11,857 nt of DNA from Acidobacteriota bacterium (GCA_003131705.1 PKUY01000368.1:179-12035), one strand, 5' to 3'. Positions 1 to 7,475 are shown, numbered from the stretch's first letter. Notes: generated from the sequence alone by a model not told the origin. Made by a program: numbers and translations.

Positions 1-875
1 ACTCCGCTGCCGGGCTCACGGCGCGGAGCTCGGTGCAGTCCTTGCACGTCGGGAACAGCGCCGCCGGACAACAGGCGGCCAACGTAGATCATTTCGTCGC
101 TTTGGGTGGGACGCAAAATGCGTGCCAATCCCAGCCCGCCGCTTCGTTGCTGGACGACGAAGGCAACCGTCAGCGTGCCTTTGATCTCTTTTCCCTGAAT
201 GGAGCGCAGGAGTTCGACCAAGGCAGCCGCGCCAAAACGGTCGCCGATGGAAGCGCCCTCCATTTTTTCACCGGAACTGAGTTCCATGAGTGTGCGGTTG
301 ATGGCCACCGGACTGAGGATGTCCACGCCGGCCTTGCGCACTTCGGCGGCGGAGGTCGCGCCGATATCGACGTACATGTTTTCGATATCGCTCGCTCTAG
401 TCGAATTCGCGCGGTCGTTCTGTAGATGTATGGAAAGCCCGGCGAAGACGCCGTCAATCCATTTTCCGTTGACCCTACCGACCTTCACCGGCTGCGCGGA
501 ATAGAGTTCGTTAAAAATCGGCGGCAACCCGGATTGCGGCAGGCGCTCCAGGCGCAAGTCGCCGTCGTCGGCGATTCCGCTGACGATGAAACCGGGCTCG
601 TCGATCGGAGCTACGATCAGGCGCCGGGGCGCGCCGCTGCCGATAGTGACGATGACGTCGCCGAGGTTGTCCGTAACTGGGTTGAAGGCGGCGATTTTCG
701 CGCGAATTTTTTCCGCGAGCACATTTTCGTAGCCGGAAACCGCTGAAGTTTCGACGAATTCTCGCAAATCGCTGTGCAAGTCACCGAGGACCATGGCAGG
801 CTTTTGGGTCTGCGCGAAAGCGGACGGAATGCCGCAGAGTGACAGCAGAAAAAAAAGAATTGCTGTGGGTATCAA
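1..875 (-). CDS. Secreted M42-aminopeptidase-like protein, metal site altered (3' end cut by window edge)
   Basis: One open frame of 291 codons runs off the left edge. From a TTG at 875 it begins with a hydrophobic stretch ending in PSAFA (residues 3-21), which reads as a signal peptide cleaved before QTQ. No ATG lies in frame before 794, and the codons just upstream of the TTG encode Arg residues that would suit a signal peptide. The true start is therefore uncertain. M42 (FrvX/glutamyl aminopeptidase) landmarks are recognisable: SGYE near 47, DNLGDVIVTIGSG near 69, a DEPGF block near 92, YVDIGATSAAEV near 168, GDRFGA near 211, and VAFVVQQRSGGLGL near 237. Known M42 enzymes have HxDE, LDDR/LDNR and QEEVG at the equivalent places. 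Here the His is Pro90, one acidic residue of the Asp pair is Gly211, and the EE pair is Gln243-Arg244. I infer a catalytically inactive or repurposed homologue. M42 enzymes are usually cytoplasmic, so export is also unusual. Function unknown. Confidence 0.8.
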   Translation of the reverse strand, partial: MIPTAILFFLLSLCGIPSAFAQTQKPAMVLGDLHSDLREFVETSAVSGYENVLAEKIRAKIAAFNPVTDNLGDVIVTIGSGAPRRLIVAPIDEPGFIVSGIADDGDLRLERLPQSGLPPIFNELYSAQPVKVGRVNGKWIDGVFAGLSIHLQNDRANSTRASDIENMYVDIGATSAAEVRKAGVDILSPVAINRTLMELSSGEKMEGASIGDRFGAAALVELLRSIQGKEIKGTLTVAFVVQQRSGGLGLARILRPTQSDEMIYVGRLLSGGAVPDVQGLHRAPRREPGSG

Positions 876-906
876 TCTCGCACGCGAATTCTGCGGAACT
901 CGCGAA

Positions 907-921
907 ATGTTGCGATTAGAA
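907..921. repeat. 15-bp direct repeat, copy 1 (atgttgcgattagaa)
   Basis: The 15 bases are identical to those at 973-987, a 66-bp period. On the minus strand the unit reads TTCTAATCGCAACAT and lies just upstream of the M42-like gene. It contains TCTAAT, a fair -10 match, with a TTGCAA 19 bp further upstream; that spacing is long. A third half-site, TTCTAAT in the opposite orientation, lies at 960-966. This could be a regulatory repeat of the M42-like gene or a chance duplication. Confidence 0.6.
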
Positions 922-972
922 CGAGTCTCGATCGCTTGTTTGCAAGGGGCTAGATCGGATTCTAATAGCGGG

Positions 973-987
973 ATGTTGCGATTAGAA
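973..987. repeat. 15-bp direct repeat, copy 2 (atgttgcgattagaa)
   Basis: Second exact copy of the 907-921 unit. Together with the inverted half-site at 960-966 it gives three occurrences of TTCTAAT or its complement within 73 bp. Confidence 0.6.
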
Positions 988-1248
988 AATCGTAGGAGAC
1001 GGTGGCGAGCACCAGTGGCTAGTCGAGGAGTCGAGGGCTGCGAAGGATAGACGTTTGCGGCGAGCTCGGGACGAGCTTCGACGCGATCTCCGCGCGGCTC
1101 TATGCGGCGCCGGATTTGGCCGCCCTTTCCCGCCACTTTTCCATTTGTAATCATTCGCATCTCGCGACCAAACTATCATGATCAGAATGCGCTTGTCTGG
1201 ATGTGATTGGTGTAAAGAATTTGGCGACGGATGAAGGCAGACATGTGT

Positions 1249-1336
1249 CGCACCTACGGTGCTCGGGACGTCTATATAGCACGTACCCAGCGCTTGCGCG
1301 CTGGGCTAACCAATGGCGCGCCTACGGCGCTTTGGG
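1249..1336. repeat. REP-like cluster of three hairpins
   Basis: Three imperfectly spaced palindromes lie in under 100 bp. The first is gcacc-tac-ggtgc at 1250-1262. The second is a perfect 8-bp stem with a 4-base loop, cccagcgc-ttgc-gcgctggg, at 1286-1305. The third is gcgcc-tac-ggcgc at 1318-1330. The first and third share the core cctacgg and are each followed by a ggacg motif, so the unit is partly repeated at a 68-bp interval. From memory, similar 'CCTACGG' palindromes are dispersed in intergenic DNA of Acidobacteriota genomes; I could not verify this. Such REP-like elements are usually mobilised by separate transposases (RAYT type) and can affect mRNA stability. Confidence 0.65.
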
Positions 1337-1351
1337 GACGGAGCGCCTTGC

Positions 1352-1508
1352 CTAAGAGGCTGTTGAAAAACCCACTCCCGAGAAATTGGCAGGAATTTGG
1401 ATCGCGCCAGGAAGCTCTGCAAACGATTTTCTCAGCTGTCCTAGACATTTTCTGCCTCCTAATTTTCCGTTTTCGCCAGAAAAGCCGACTTTTTCAACAG
1501 CCTCCTAA
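1352..1508. mobile_element. MITE-like element with 15-bp terminal inverted repeats and CTAA target duplication
   Basis: The element proper spans 1356-1504 (149 bp). Its left end gaggctgttgaaaaa (1356-1370) is the exact reverse complement of its right end tttttcaacagcctc (1490-1504). It is flanked on both sides by CTAA (1352-1355 and 1505-1508), a 4-bp target duplication fitting the YTAR pattern known for the IS5 group. The 119-bp interior has no transposase coding capacity. It is therefore either a MITE that needs an enzyme from elsewhere or an IS remnant with the centre deleted. The parent IS family is an inference from the target duplication only. Confidence 0.75.
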
Positions 1509-1682
1509 AGAGCCGGCGAGACGTAGGCGGTAGGAACGCCTGGAGTGCGCGTTAGTAGGAACTGGAAAGCCAAAGACGCCATCCTGGAGGCGGCCGCTAG
1601 GAAGCTTGCGCGAATCGGCAAGAGGTGGCTGAGCTTGCGATTGGTGGCGCAAACTAGGTAACGTAGGCAGCCGGGAGACGAC

Positions 1683-3806
1683 ATGAAATCCAGAATCGGG
1701 CGTTTAGCCGACTTCGTGCTGGTGCTTGGCGGTGGACTCGTGCTTTCCCCGGCGGCGCTGCTTTCGTTCGCGCTGACGAGTCCGGCGGCGTTCGCACAGG
1801 GCGAAAAACCGGCGCCGGGGAAATCACTGATCGCGCGGGTGGGCGGGACCGGGTTTGTGGTGGTCAAAGCGGACAGCTTTCATGCTTTGACCCCCAAACA
1901 GCAGGCGCTTTCCTACTGGCTCACGCAGTCCTCGATCGCCATCGATCCGATCATTTACGATCAGCTCTCGCACTTCGGCCTCCGGCAGAAACGGCTGCTG
2001 GAGGAAATCGTCGCGCATCCCGCGGAGATCGATCCGCAGGCGATGTCCCAGATTATCGATTTCACCGAGCTTTTCTGGGCCAACCGGGGAAATCACAGCG
2101 AAGAAAACTCGCAGAAATTTTTGCCAGCCTTTACTTTTGACGATCTGAAAAAAGCCGCATCCATCGCGCAGCAAAACGGAGCGATGAAAACTACGTATGG
2201 CGACTTGCCGCCGATCACGACTCCGGCGCAACTCGAGAAGGGGCTGGAAGCCCTCCGTGCTTCACTCTTCGATCCCAACTTTGAACCGATGGACACAGCC
2301 AAGAGCCCTGGGCCGGGCATGGACATCGTGCAGGCCAGCTCGAATACTTTTTATCCGGGCCTTTCGCTCGCAGACCTGAACGGATTTCACGAGGAGCATC
2401 CGTTGAATTCGCGCGTCGTGAAGGATGCTCAAGGGAAACTGCACGAAGAGGTGTACCGCGCGGGGACGCCCAACGGCAAAATTCCCGCAGGACTGTACGC
2501 CGTGTACCTGAAAAAGGCGATTTCCTGTCTGCAGAAAGCCCGCGCCTTCGCCGACCCGCCGGAAGCGCAGATAATTGCCGACTTGATCCGCTACTACCAG
2601 ACGGGCGACTTCAACGACTGGCTAAAGTTCGACGCGGATTGGGTGCAGGAGAACGCCACCGTGGACTTCTCGAATGGCTTCGTGGAGATTTACCGCGACG
2701 CGCGCGGAGCGAAAGGCAGTTCGGCCAGCTTCGTTTCCATCACCGACAAACCGGTAACGGGCACGATGGCCAAACTGGCAAGCAACGCAGCCTATTTCGA
2801 GGAAAAAGCTCCGTGGGAGGAACAATACAAGAAGAAATCGTTCAAGCTGCCGGTGGTAAAGGCCGTGGAAACGCTTATCGAGACGGGCGATTACGACGTC
2901 AACACGATTGGCGACAACCTCCCGAACGAAAACGTGATCCGAGAGCAATACGGCAGCAAGAATTTTCTGCTTACGAGCAGCAACCGCGCTCTGAACGAAG
3001 CTACCGGGGATCAGGCCATCGAGGAATTCAGCTCTTCTCCGGAGGAGATCTCGCGCGACAAGAAGTACGGCGACGAAGCGGAGGATTTGGAGACCGCGCT
3101 CCATGAAGTGATCGGCCACGGGTCGGGCAAGCTGAGCGCTCGATTCGCAAATGGCAGCGAGCCGGCGCTGAAGGAATATTATTCCACTCTTGAGGAAGGC
3201 CGGGCCGACCTGATGGCGCTTTGGAATGTGTGGGATCCCAGGCTGAAGGAACTGGGGCTGGTCGGCAATCAGGAAGAAGTTGCAAAGGCGATGTACGACG
3301 CGGCGGCCAAGGTGAGCCTGGTTCAATTGCGCCGCATGCCCAAGGGCGACACGATCGAGGAAGATCATGCGCGCGACCGGCAAATGATCGCGCACTACAT
3401 TATGGATAAGACCGGCGGTATCGAACAGTTCAAGCGCGATGGGAAAACGTACGTCCGGGTAACGGACTACGCGAAGATGCGCCAGGGCGTGGGCATGCTG
3501 CTCGCGGAATTGATGCGCATCAAAGCCGAGGGCGATTACGACGCGATCAAGGCGTTGGTGGACAAGTACGGCGTGCACTTCGATCCTGCGCTGCGCGACG
3601 AGATCACGGCGCGCTACCAGAAGCTGAACCTCCCGAGCTATTGGGCCGGCATCAACTCAAAGTTGACCGCACGCTTCGGCGCGAGCGGCCAGATCGAAAG
3701 CGTCGAAATCAGCTACCCGAGCGATCCCGCGAGCCAGTATTTGTACTATGCGGCCATGTATGACAAAGGGCTGCTCGCGGCGACACATACAGTGCGAACG
3801 CAATAG
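1683..3806 (+). CDS. Exported M49-family (dipeptidyl-peptidase III-like) zinc metallopeptidase
   Basis: M49 enzymes remove dipeptides from the N-terminus of oligopeptides. The 707-residue product opens with a signal peptide: an Arg-containing n-region, a hydrophobic core around residues 9-36, and cleavage after AFA near 39. It should act in the periplasm or outside the cell. The zinc site is intact: HEVIGH at 474-479 is the HExxGH signature, with His474 and His479 as ligands and Glu475 catalytic. EEGRAD at 504-509 matches the EECRAE/EEARAD motif, giving Glu505 as third ligand. The block with TIGDNLPNEN and YGSKNFLLTSSN (about 410-440) also resembles bacterial M49 proteins. The 31-residue spacing from first His to Glu is nearer the short bacterial type than the human enzyme. 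The start is supported by GGGAG at 1673-1677, five bases before the ATG. There is no partner gene. Family call firm; exact substrate unknown. Confidence 0.92.
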   Translation: MKSRIGRLADFVLVLGGGLVLSPAALLSFALTSPAAFAQGEKPAPGKSLIARVGGTGFVVVKADSFHALTPKQQALSYWLTQSSIAIDPIIYDQLSHFGLRQKRLLEEIVAHPAEIDPQAMSQIIDFTELFWANRGNHSEENSQKFLPAFTFDDLKKAASIAQQNGAMKTTYGDLPPITTPAQLEKGLEALRASLFDPNFEPMDTAKSPGPGMDIVQASSNTFYPGLSLADLNGFHEEHPLNSRVVKDAQGKLHEEVYRAGTPNGKIPAGLYAVYLKKAISCLQKARAFADPPEAQIIADLIRYYQTGDFNDWLKFDADWVQENATVDFSNGFVEIYRDARGAKGSSASFVSITDKPVTGTMAKLASNAAYFEEKAPWEEQYKKKSFKLPVVKAVETLIETGDYDVNTIGDNLPNENVIREQYGSKNFLLTSSNRALNEATGDQAIEEFSSSPEEISRDKKYGDEAEDLETALHEVIGHGSGKLSARFANGSEPALKEYYSTLEEGRADLMALWNVWDPRLKELGLVGNQEEVAKAMYDAAAKVSLVQLRRMPKGDTIEEDHARDRQMIAHYIMDKTGGIEQFKRDGKTYVRVTDYAKMRQGVGMLLAELMRIKAEGDYDAIKALVDKYGVHFDPALRDEITARYQKLNLPSYWAGINSKLTARFGASGQIESVEISYPSDPASQYLYYAAMYDKGLLAATHTVRTQ

Positions 3807-3846
3807 ATACCGAGAGGGCGCAACGATAGAGATGGAGAAGGCGCGG

Positions 3847-3855
3847 TGATATACT
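3847..3855 (+). promoter_or_regulatory. Candidate extended -10 promoter for the alpha/beta hydrolase
   Basis: TGATATACT carries the TGn extension plus TATACT, a 5/6 match to the -10 consensus. No good -35 lies upstream, as is allowed for extended -10 promoters. Transcription would begin near 3862, leaving a leader of about 32 nt before the ATG at 3894 and making a GTG start at 3846 impossible on that transcript. Confidence 0.4.
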
Positions 3856-3893
3856 CCCGTGTCGTCGTCATCGAAAGGCATCGGAGGCAGAGA

Positions 3894-4874
3894 ATGAGTG
3901 ACGCAAGCGCGACCAAAAGTATTTCGTTCGAGCCATCTCTGTTCAAACCTGAGGCGATCGCCGCGGAAACCCTCGCGGCTAATGAAGCGTTTCGCAAGGC
4001 GATGTCGGGCGGGCCCGACTGGTGGGACATCGGCGCGCCGGCGTATCGCGCTGCCGCCGCCAGCGGGAGAGGACCGTTCCCACCTCCCGCGCAGTCCGCG
4101 CGCGCACGCACGATTCAGGTGGACGGCAAAGGCGGGCACAAAGTAGCGCTGCGCGTGGTCGCGCCCGAGAAAGCCAAGGGCGTTTACATGCATATTCACG
4201 GCGGAGGATTGGTTTTCGGCTCGTCCGCCGGGCAGGACCCCATGCTCGAGCGCATTGTGGAGAGCACGGGAATGGCGTGCGCGAGCGTCGAGTACAGGCT
4301 CGCGCCGGAGAATCCCTACCCCGCAGCATGGGACGATTGCGAATCCGTCGCGGCGTGGCTGGTGAAAAACGCGAAGTCGGAATTCAGTACCGACGTGATG
4401 ACGATCGGCGGCGAATCGGCGGGAGCGACTCTGACCGCAGCTACGCTGCTGCGCATGCGCGATCGTCACGGGTACACCAGCTTCCGCGCCGCAAATTTGG
4501 CATACGGGAATTTCGATACGTCCATGACGCCGAGCCAATCGCTTGCGCCAGACAAGGGAATTCTCGTCGGAAAAATCAGCATCAAGAAATTCGGTGAAGC
4601 GTACCTGCCGGCAGGCATTAACCCGCGCGATCCGGACGTCTCGCCCCTGTATGCGAAGCTGAATAAGATGCCCCCGGCGATATTCACCATCGGCACGATC
4701 GATCCGCTGCTGGACGATACGCTTTTCCTGCACGCCCGCTGGATTGCGGCGGGAAATGAAGCGGAGCTGGCCATCTATCCGGGTGCGCCGCACGCGTTCA
4801 ATATTTTTCCGATGCCGCAAGCGCCAGCGGCGAATGCGCGCATCGATGCCTTCCTGAAGCGCGCGATTTCCTGA
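3894..4874 (+). CDS. Alpha/beta hydrolase, hormone-sensitive-lipase (group IV esterase) family
   Basis: A probable carboxylesterase acting on short acyl esters. The 326-residue product carries HGGG at 102-105 (oxyanion hole), GESAG at 173-177 with nucleophile Ser175, Asp270 in GTIDPLLDD, and His300 in GAPHAF. That is the complete catalytic triad in the order typical of the HSL family, and the [12 protein letters not shown] block after the oxyanion hole is also characteristic. No signal peptide is seen, so it is probably cytoplasmic. I chose the ATG at 3894 because GGAGG lies at 3883-3887, six bases upstream. The in-frame GTG at 3846 would add 16 Arg-rich residues and overlaps the candidate promoter. 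The gene starts 87 bp after the M49 gene and ends 31 bp from the convergent ABC permease; no clear terminator hairpin separates them. Natural substrate unknown. Confidence 0.9.
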   Translation: MSDASATKSISFEPSLFKPEAIAAETLAANEAFRKAMSGGPDWWDIGAPAYRAAAASGRGPFPPPAQSARARTIQVDGKGGHKVALRVVAPEKAKGVYMHIHGGGLVFGSSAGQDPMLERIVESTGMACASVEYRLAPENPYPAAWDDCESVAAWLVKNAKSEFSTDVMTIGGESAGATLTAATLLRMRDRHGYTSFRAANLAYGNFDTSMTPSQSLAPDKGILVGKISIKKFGEAYLPAGINPRDPDVSPLYAKLNKMPPAIFTIGTIDPLLDDTLFLHARWIAAGNEAELAIYPGAPHAFNIFPMPQAPAANARIDAFLKRAIS

Positions 4875-4905
4875 GGCGAGTCGGGATCCGGGGAACGGGA
4901 GCGCA

Positions 4906-6570
4906 TTACGTGCGGCAGAGTGCCGCGATGATACTTTCGCGGCGGCTGATCGCCACGTGGTCGATGCGATTCAGCGCGGCCGAGTAGCCCGCAAATGCCG
5001 CTGCCGCGAACGCCAGAAAAAGGATTGTCGCAAGCCAGATTTTGCCGTTGAACGAAGTCACGAACATCGTGAATCCCACCAGCCCGAAAATAAAAATCTG
5101 AACTCCCATGCTGGCCAGGACGGTCGTGCCTGCCGCGCGCTGCTTGCCCAATACCGCGAAGTCGAATTTCTTCGGCGCGTAGAGCGACATGAAATTCCCC
5201 GCGGTGAAATTTAGGAGCGCCGCAAAAACAGCTCCCACAAGCGTGGCGAGCGTCACGCCGATTGCCGGCGGATGAAACAACACGCACACCGCCGTCCACA
5301 TGAGCAGCATCTCGATTGCCAGCAGGGCGGCGTGCGTCACATTTTTTGCCAGCACGATTTCGCGAAAGCGGACTGGTGACACGAAGAAAAACTGGATGCC
5401 GGCGCCGTCGGCTCCAAAACTGTTGTAGGTAAGGTTGCTGAGGATCAGCAGCGCGTACGCCGCGCCGAACGGAAATGCGAAATCGAGAGGCGGCATGCGG
5501 ACAGGGCGGCTTCCCATGTGATTCGCAGATCCCATTTTCAAGAGAAGCAGAACCACAACCGGCATCACCAGCGTGAATAGCATGGGGCCGCTGCGCGCGA
5601 GATAGCGAAATTCTTTTTCGACGATGGCTGCGACGGGACCGGAGAGTCCTGGCATGGTCCAGCCAAAACGCACCGCCTGCTTGGTTTTTGGCGATGCCGC
5701 GGGCGCCACCGCTTCGCTCAGATTCTCACCGCGATATTGCGCGCGCATGCGTATGTCGAGCAGCAAGAGGAACACGGCGGCATAGCCGCACAGGAGCGCG
5801 AGATCGCCCAGCGCGATGGCGAAGCCGCCTTGCGCCGCGTCGGATACAGCCGCCGCCGCGAGGCCCGGTGGCATCAAGTGTTCGGCGGGAAGAATCTCCA
5901 CCAGGAGCTGCGGCAAAGCGGGATGCGCTCGCCGCCCGGCGTAATGGCCCACCACCGGTCCGATGAACTGAACACCAATAATGAATAGAAAAAAGAAGAT
6001 GCCGATAATTTCGCGGCTTTTGCGGCGCGCGAGCCATCGTTCTACCCAGCTGAAAATCATGCGACCCAGCAAAATATTGAGCGCCGCAAACGTGCCGAGC
6101 ACGAGCGCGGTCCAAGACAGGAAACGCGGAGCGGCAATTCCGATCCCGGCCGTTAACCCGATGAGCCAAAGAATTCCAATGAGCGTCGTGGGGTCGAGCG
6201 CGCCGTAAAAAATCCGAATCAGGAAATACGAACGATAGCGCAACGGGAAACGGAGGAAATTTGAGGCGTCGAAGTTTTCGGTAAACGCTGTGGCCATCAC
6301 CGGAAGAAGCTGCCAGACCAGGAATATTATCCAGATCGGCAGGGCGAGCCATGCAAACTTGTCTCGCGAAACCAAAAACCATCCCAGCGCGCCGAGCCCT
6401 AAACTTCCGGCGATGCCGAGGATGGCATACCCGAGCCCGACGAAAATCCAGGAGACCATTTCGAGCCGCCCGGGAAGAGTGCGAAGGGAATGAACGAAAA
6501 TCTGCCAGCGAAGTTGCGAGATTGCCATGAACTGGTCGCGTGCGTGCGGCGCGGAAATCAGCCCAGCCAT
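4906..6570 (-). CDS. ABC transporter permease (ABC-2-like, about 12 helices)
   Basis: This 554-residue protein forms the membrane channel of an ABC exporter with the ATPase encoded just upstream. By eye I count about twelve hydrophobic segments in two groups. Six lie in the first 275 residues, followed by a hydrophilic linker of about 60 residues (ENLSEAVAPAASPKTK region). The remaining six start near SGPMLFTLVMPVVVLLLL. The gene's ATG overlaps the last 13 bp of the ATPase gene, pointing to translational coupling. AGGA lies about 6-7 bases before this ATG. A second Met at codon 15 (6528) has no RBS, so the longer form is preferred. The length and two-group layout suggest a fused or double-length permease, which could pair with an ATPase homodimer. 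No motif reveals the cargo. Confidence 0.85.
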   Translation of the reverse strand: MAGLISAPHARDQFMAISQLRWQIFVHSLRTLPGRLEMVSWIFVGLGYAILGIAGSLGLGALGWFLVSRDKFAWLALPIWIIFLVWQLLPVMATAFTENFDASNFLRFPLRYRSYFLIRIFYGALDPTTLIGILWLIGLTAGIGIAAPRFLSWTALVLGTFAALNILLGRMIFSWVERWLARRKSREIIGIFFFLFIIGVQFIGPVVGHYAGRRAHPALPQLLVEILPAEHLMPPGLAAAAVSDAAQGGFAIALGDLALLCGYAAVFLLLLDIRMRAQYRGENLSEAVAPAASPKTKQAVRFGWTMPGLSGPVAAIVEKEFRYLARSGPMLFTLVMPVVVLLLLKMGSANHMGSRPVRMPPLDFAFPFGAAYALLILSNLTYNSFGADGAGIQFFFVSPVRFREIVLAKNVTHAALLAIEMLLMWTAVCVLFHPPAIGVTLATLVGAVFAALLNFTAGNFMSLYAPKKFDFAVLGKQRAAGTTVLASMGVQIFIFGLVGFTMFVTSFNGKIWLATILFLAFAAAAFAGYSAALNRIDHVAISRRESIIAALCRT

Positions 6571-7346
6571 GAGAGTTCCTGATCGGCGAGACGCGAGCTG
6601 CCGACGATGCGGAGGAAAATCTCTTCGAGCGTGAGTTTTTCGCCGGCAGGCGCGGCATGCGCTTGGACGCCCGCGCGAAGCTCTTCGAGTGAACCCTGCG
6701 CGACGAGCCGTCCGTGGTCGATGATGGCCAAATGGCTGCAGAGGCGCTCGACGATCTCCAAAACGTGCGACGTGAGAAAAATTGTGGCACCACGCACGAT
6801 CATGCGCTGCAGCATTGCTTTGAGCGTTCCCGCAGCGATGGCGTCCACGCCCTCGAACGGCTCGTCGAGGAATAGAATCTTCGGTCCGTGAATCACGGCC
6901 GCGGCGAGAGCCAGTTTCTTTTGCATCCCGTGCGAGTAATCGGTGACGAGAGCTTTTGGCCGCTCCGCGAGCTGCATGAATTCGAGCAGCTCCGCCGTGC
7001 GCTTGGCGGACGTCTCTCGATCGAGACCGTACATTCGCCCGACAAAATTCAGATACTCGGTGCCGGTCAGCCTCCCGAAAAGCGCCATGCCCTCAGGCAC
7101 CACGCCGATCTGGCGCTTCACTTCCACCGGATTGCTCGCGAGATCGACCCCGAGAATCTCCATGCGCCCCGCGGAAGCCGCAAGCAGGCCGGTAAGCATT
7201 TTGATGGTGGTGGATTTCCCCGCGCCGTTCGGGCCCAGAAATCCGAAGAATTGCCCTGCGGTGACGCGGAGATTTACATCATCAACAGCAACAAGTTCAC
7301 CGAAACGGCGCGTGAGATGTTCGGTGGCGATCGCGGTCGTATCCAT
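6558..7346 (-). CDS. ABC transporter ATP-binding protein (ABC-2 exporter type)
   Basis: The energising subunit of an exporter with the overlapping permease. The 262 residues include Walker A GPNGAGKST at 38-46, an ABC signature in the diverged form YSHGM at 137-141 (in place of LSGGQ, as is common in ABC-2-type ATPases), Walker B ILFLDEP at 157-163, and the switch His194 in LTSH. The Q-loop position reads VVPEG at 82-86, so the usual Gln is Glu. The last 35 residues are a typical short C-terminal tail. The start is the ATG at 7344-7346, with a G-rich SD-like GGGG 7 bases before it. Its 3' end overlaps the permease by 13 bp. A candidate regulatory region with palindromic sites lies at 7436-7472. 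Cargo unknown. Confidence 0.93.
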   Translation of the reverse strand: MDTTAIATEHLTRRFGELVAVDDVNLRVTAGQFFGFLGPNGAGKSTTIKMLTGLLAASAGRMEILGVDLASNPVEVKRQIGVVPEGMALFGRLTGTEYLNFVGRMYGLDRETSAKRTAELLEFMQLAERPKALVTDYSHGMQKKLALAAAVIHGPKILFLDEPFEGVDAIAAGTLKAMLQRMIVRGATIFLTSHVLEIVERLCSHLAIIDHGRLVAQGSLEELRAGVQAHAAPAGEKLTLEEIFLRIVGSSRLADQELSWLG

Positions 7347-7422
7347 CGGATCGCCCCGACTCTAGCACACCACGGGAAATCGGGGGAGGGACTGCGGAGC
7401 CCAAGATATCACGAGCCGGATC

Positions 7423-7475
7423 GTCGTTCCGCGCTATTCGCGAACTTGAAGATGAGTTCAATTGTCGCGAACCTC
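7423..7475 (-). promoter_or_regulatory. Candidate control region of the ABC operon with two TCGCGA palindromic sites
   Basis: The octamer tcgcgaac occurs twice, at 7438-7445 and 7465-7472, with a 27-bp period. Each contains the palindrome TCGCGA. Between them, on the minus strand, lies GAACT-N8-AGTTC. A weak promoter-like pair, TTGAAC and AATAGC with 17-bp spacing, overlaps these sites. The arrangement resembles a repressor or activator site ahead of the exporter, but the promoter match is poor. Confidence 0.3.

Larger units (their letters stand above)
876..1682. other. 807-bp intergenic region between divergent peptidase genes
   Basis: I see no convincing gene here. From left to right it holds the 15-bp repeat pair (907-987), then about 250 bp with no assigned role apart from a small hairpin with 6-bp arms at 1063-1077, then a REP-like hairpin cluster (1249-1336), a MITE-like element (1352-1508), and about 170 bp of leader before the M49 gene. 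The short open frames across it have no family resemblance, and one of them simply translates the repeats. Confidence 0.75.

Noticed and set aside
33..746. Plus-strand open frames of 130, 101 and 106 residues at the left end
   Set aside because: They are antisense to the continuous minus-strand M42-like frame, which has family landmarks; the plus-strand products resemble nothing.
1231..1533. 100-residue plus-strand open frame
   Set aside because: It translates through the REP hairpins and the MITE ends; no RBS and no family resemblance.
2622..3578. 318-residue minus-strand open frame
   Set aside because: Antisense shadow of the M49 peptidase gene, His/Arg/Val-rich with no recognisable domain, typical of antisense to GC-biased codons.
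3657..4820. 387-residue minus-strand open frame
   Set aside because: Antisense to the end of the M49 gene and most of the hydrolase, both of which have complete catalytic motifs.
4875..4905. Possible shared terminator between the convergent hydrolase and permease genes
   Set aside because: The 31-bp gap is purine-rich and shows no stable stem or T tract.
5726..6793. 355-residue minus-strand open frame
   Set aside because: Runs in another frame across the ABC ATPase/permease junction; Ser/Arg/Ala-rich without helices or motifs.
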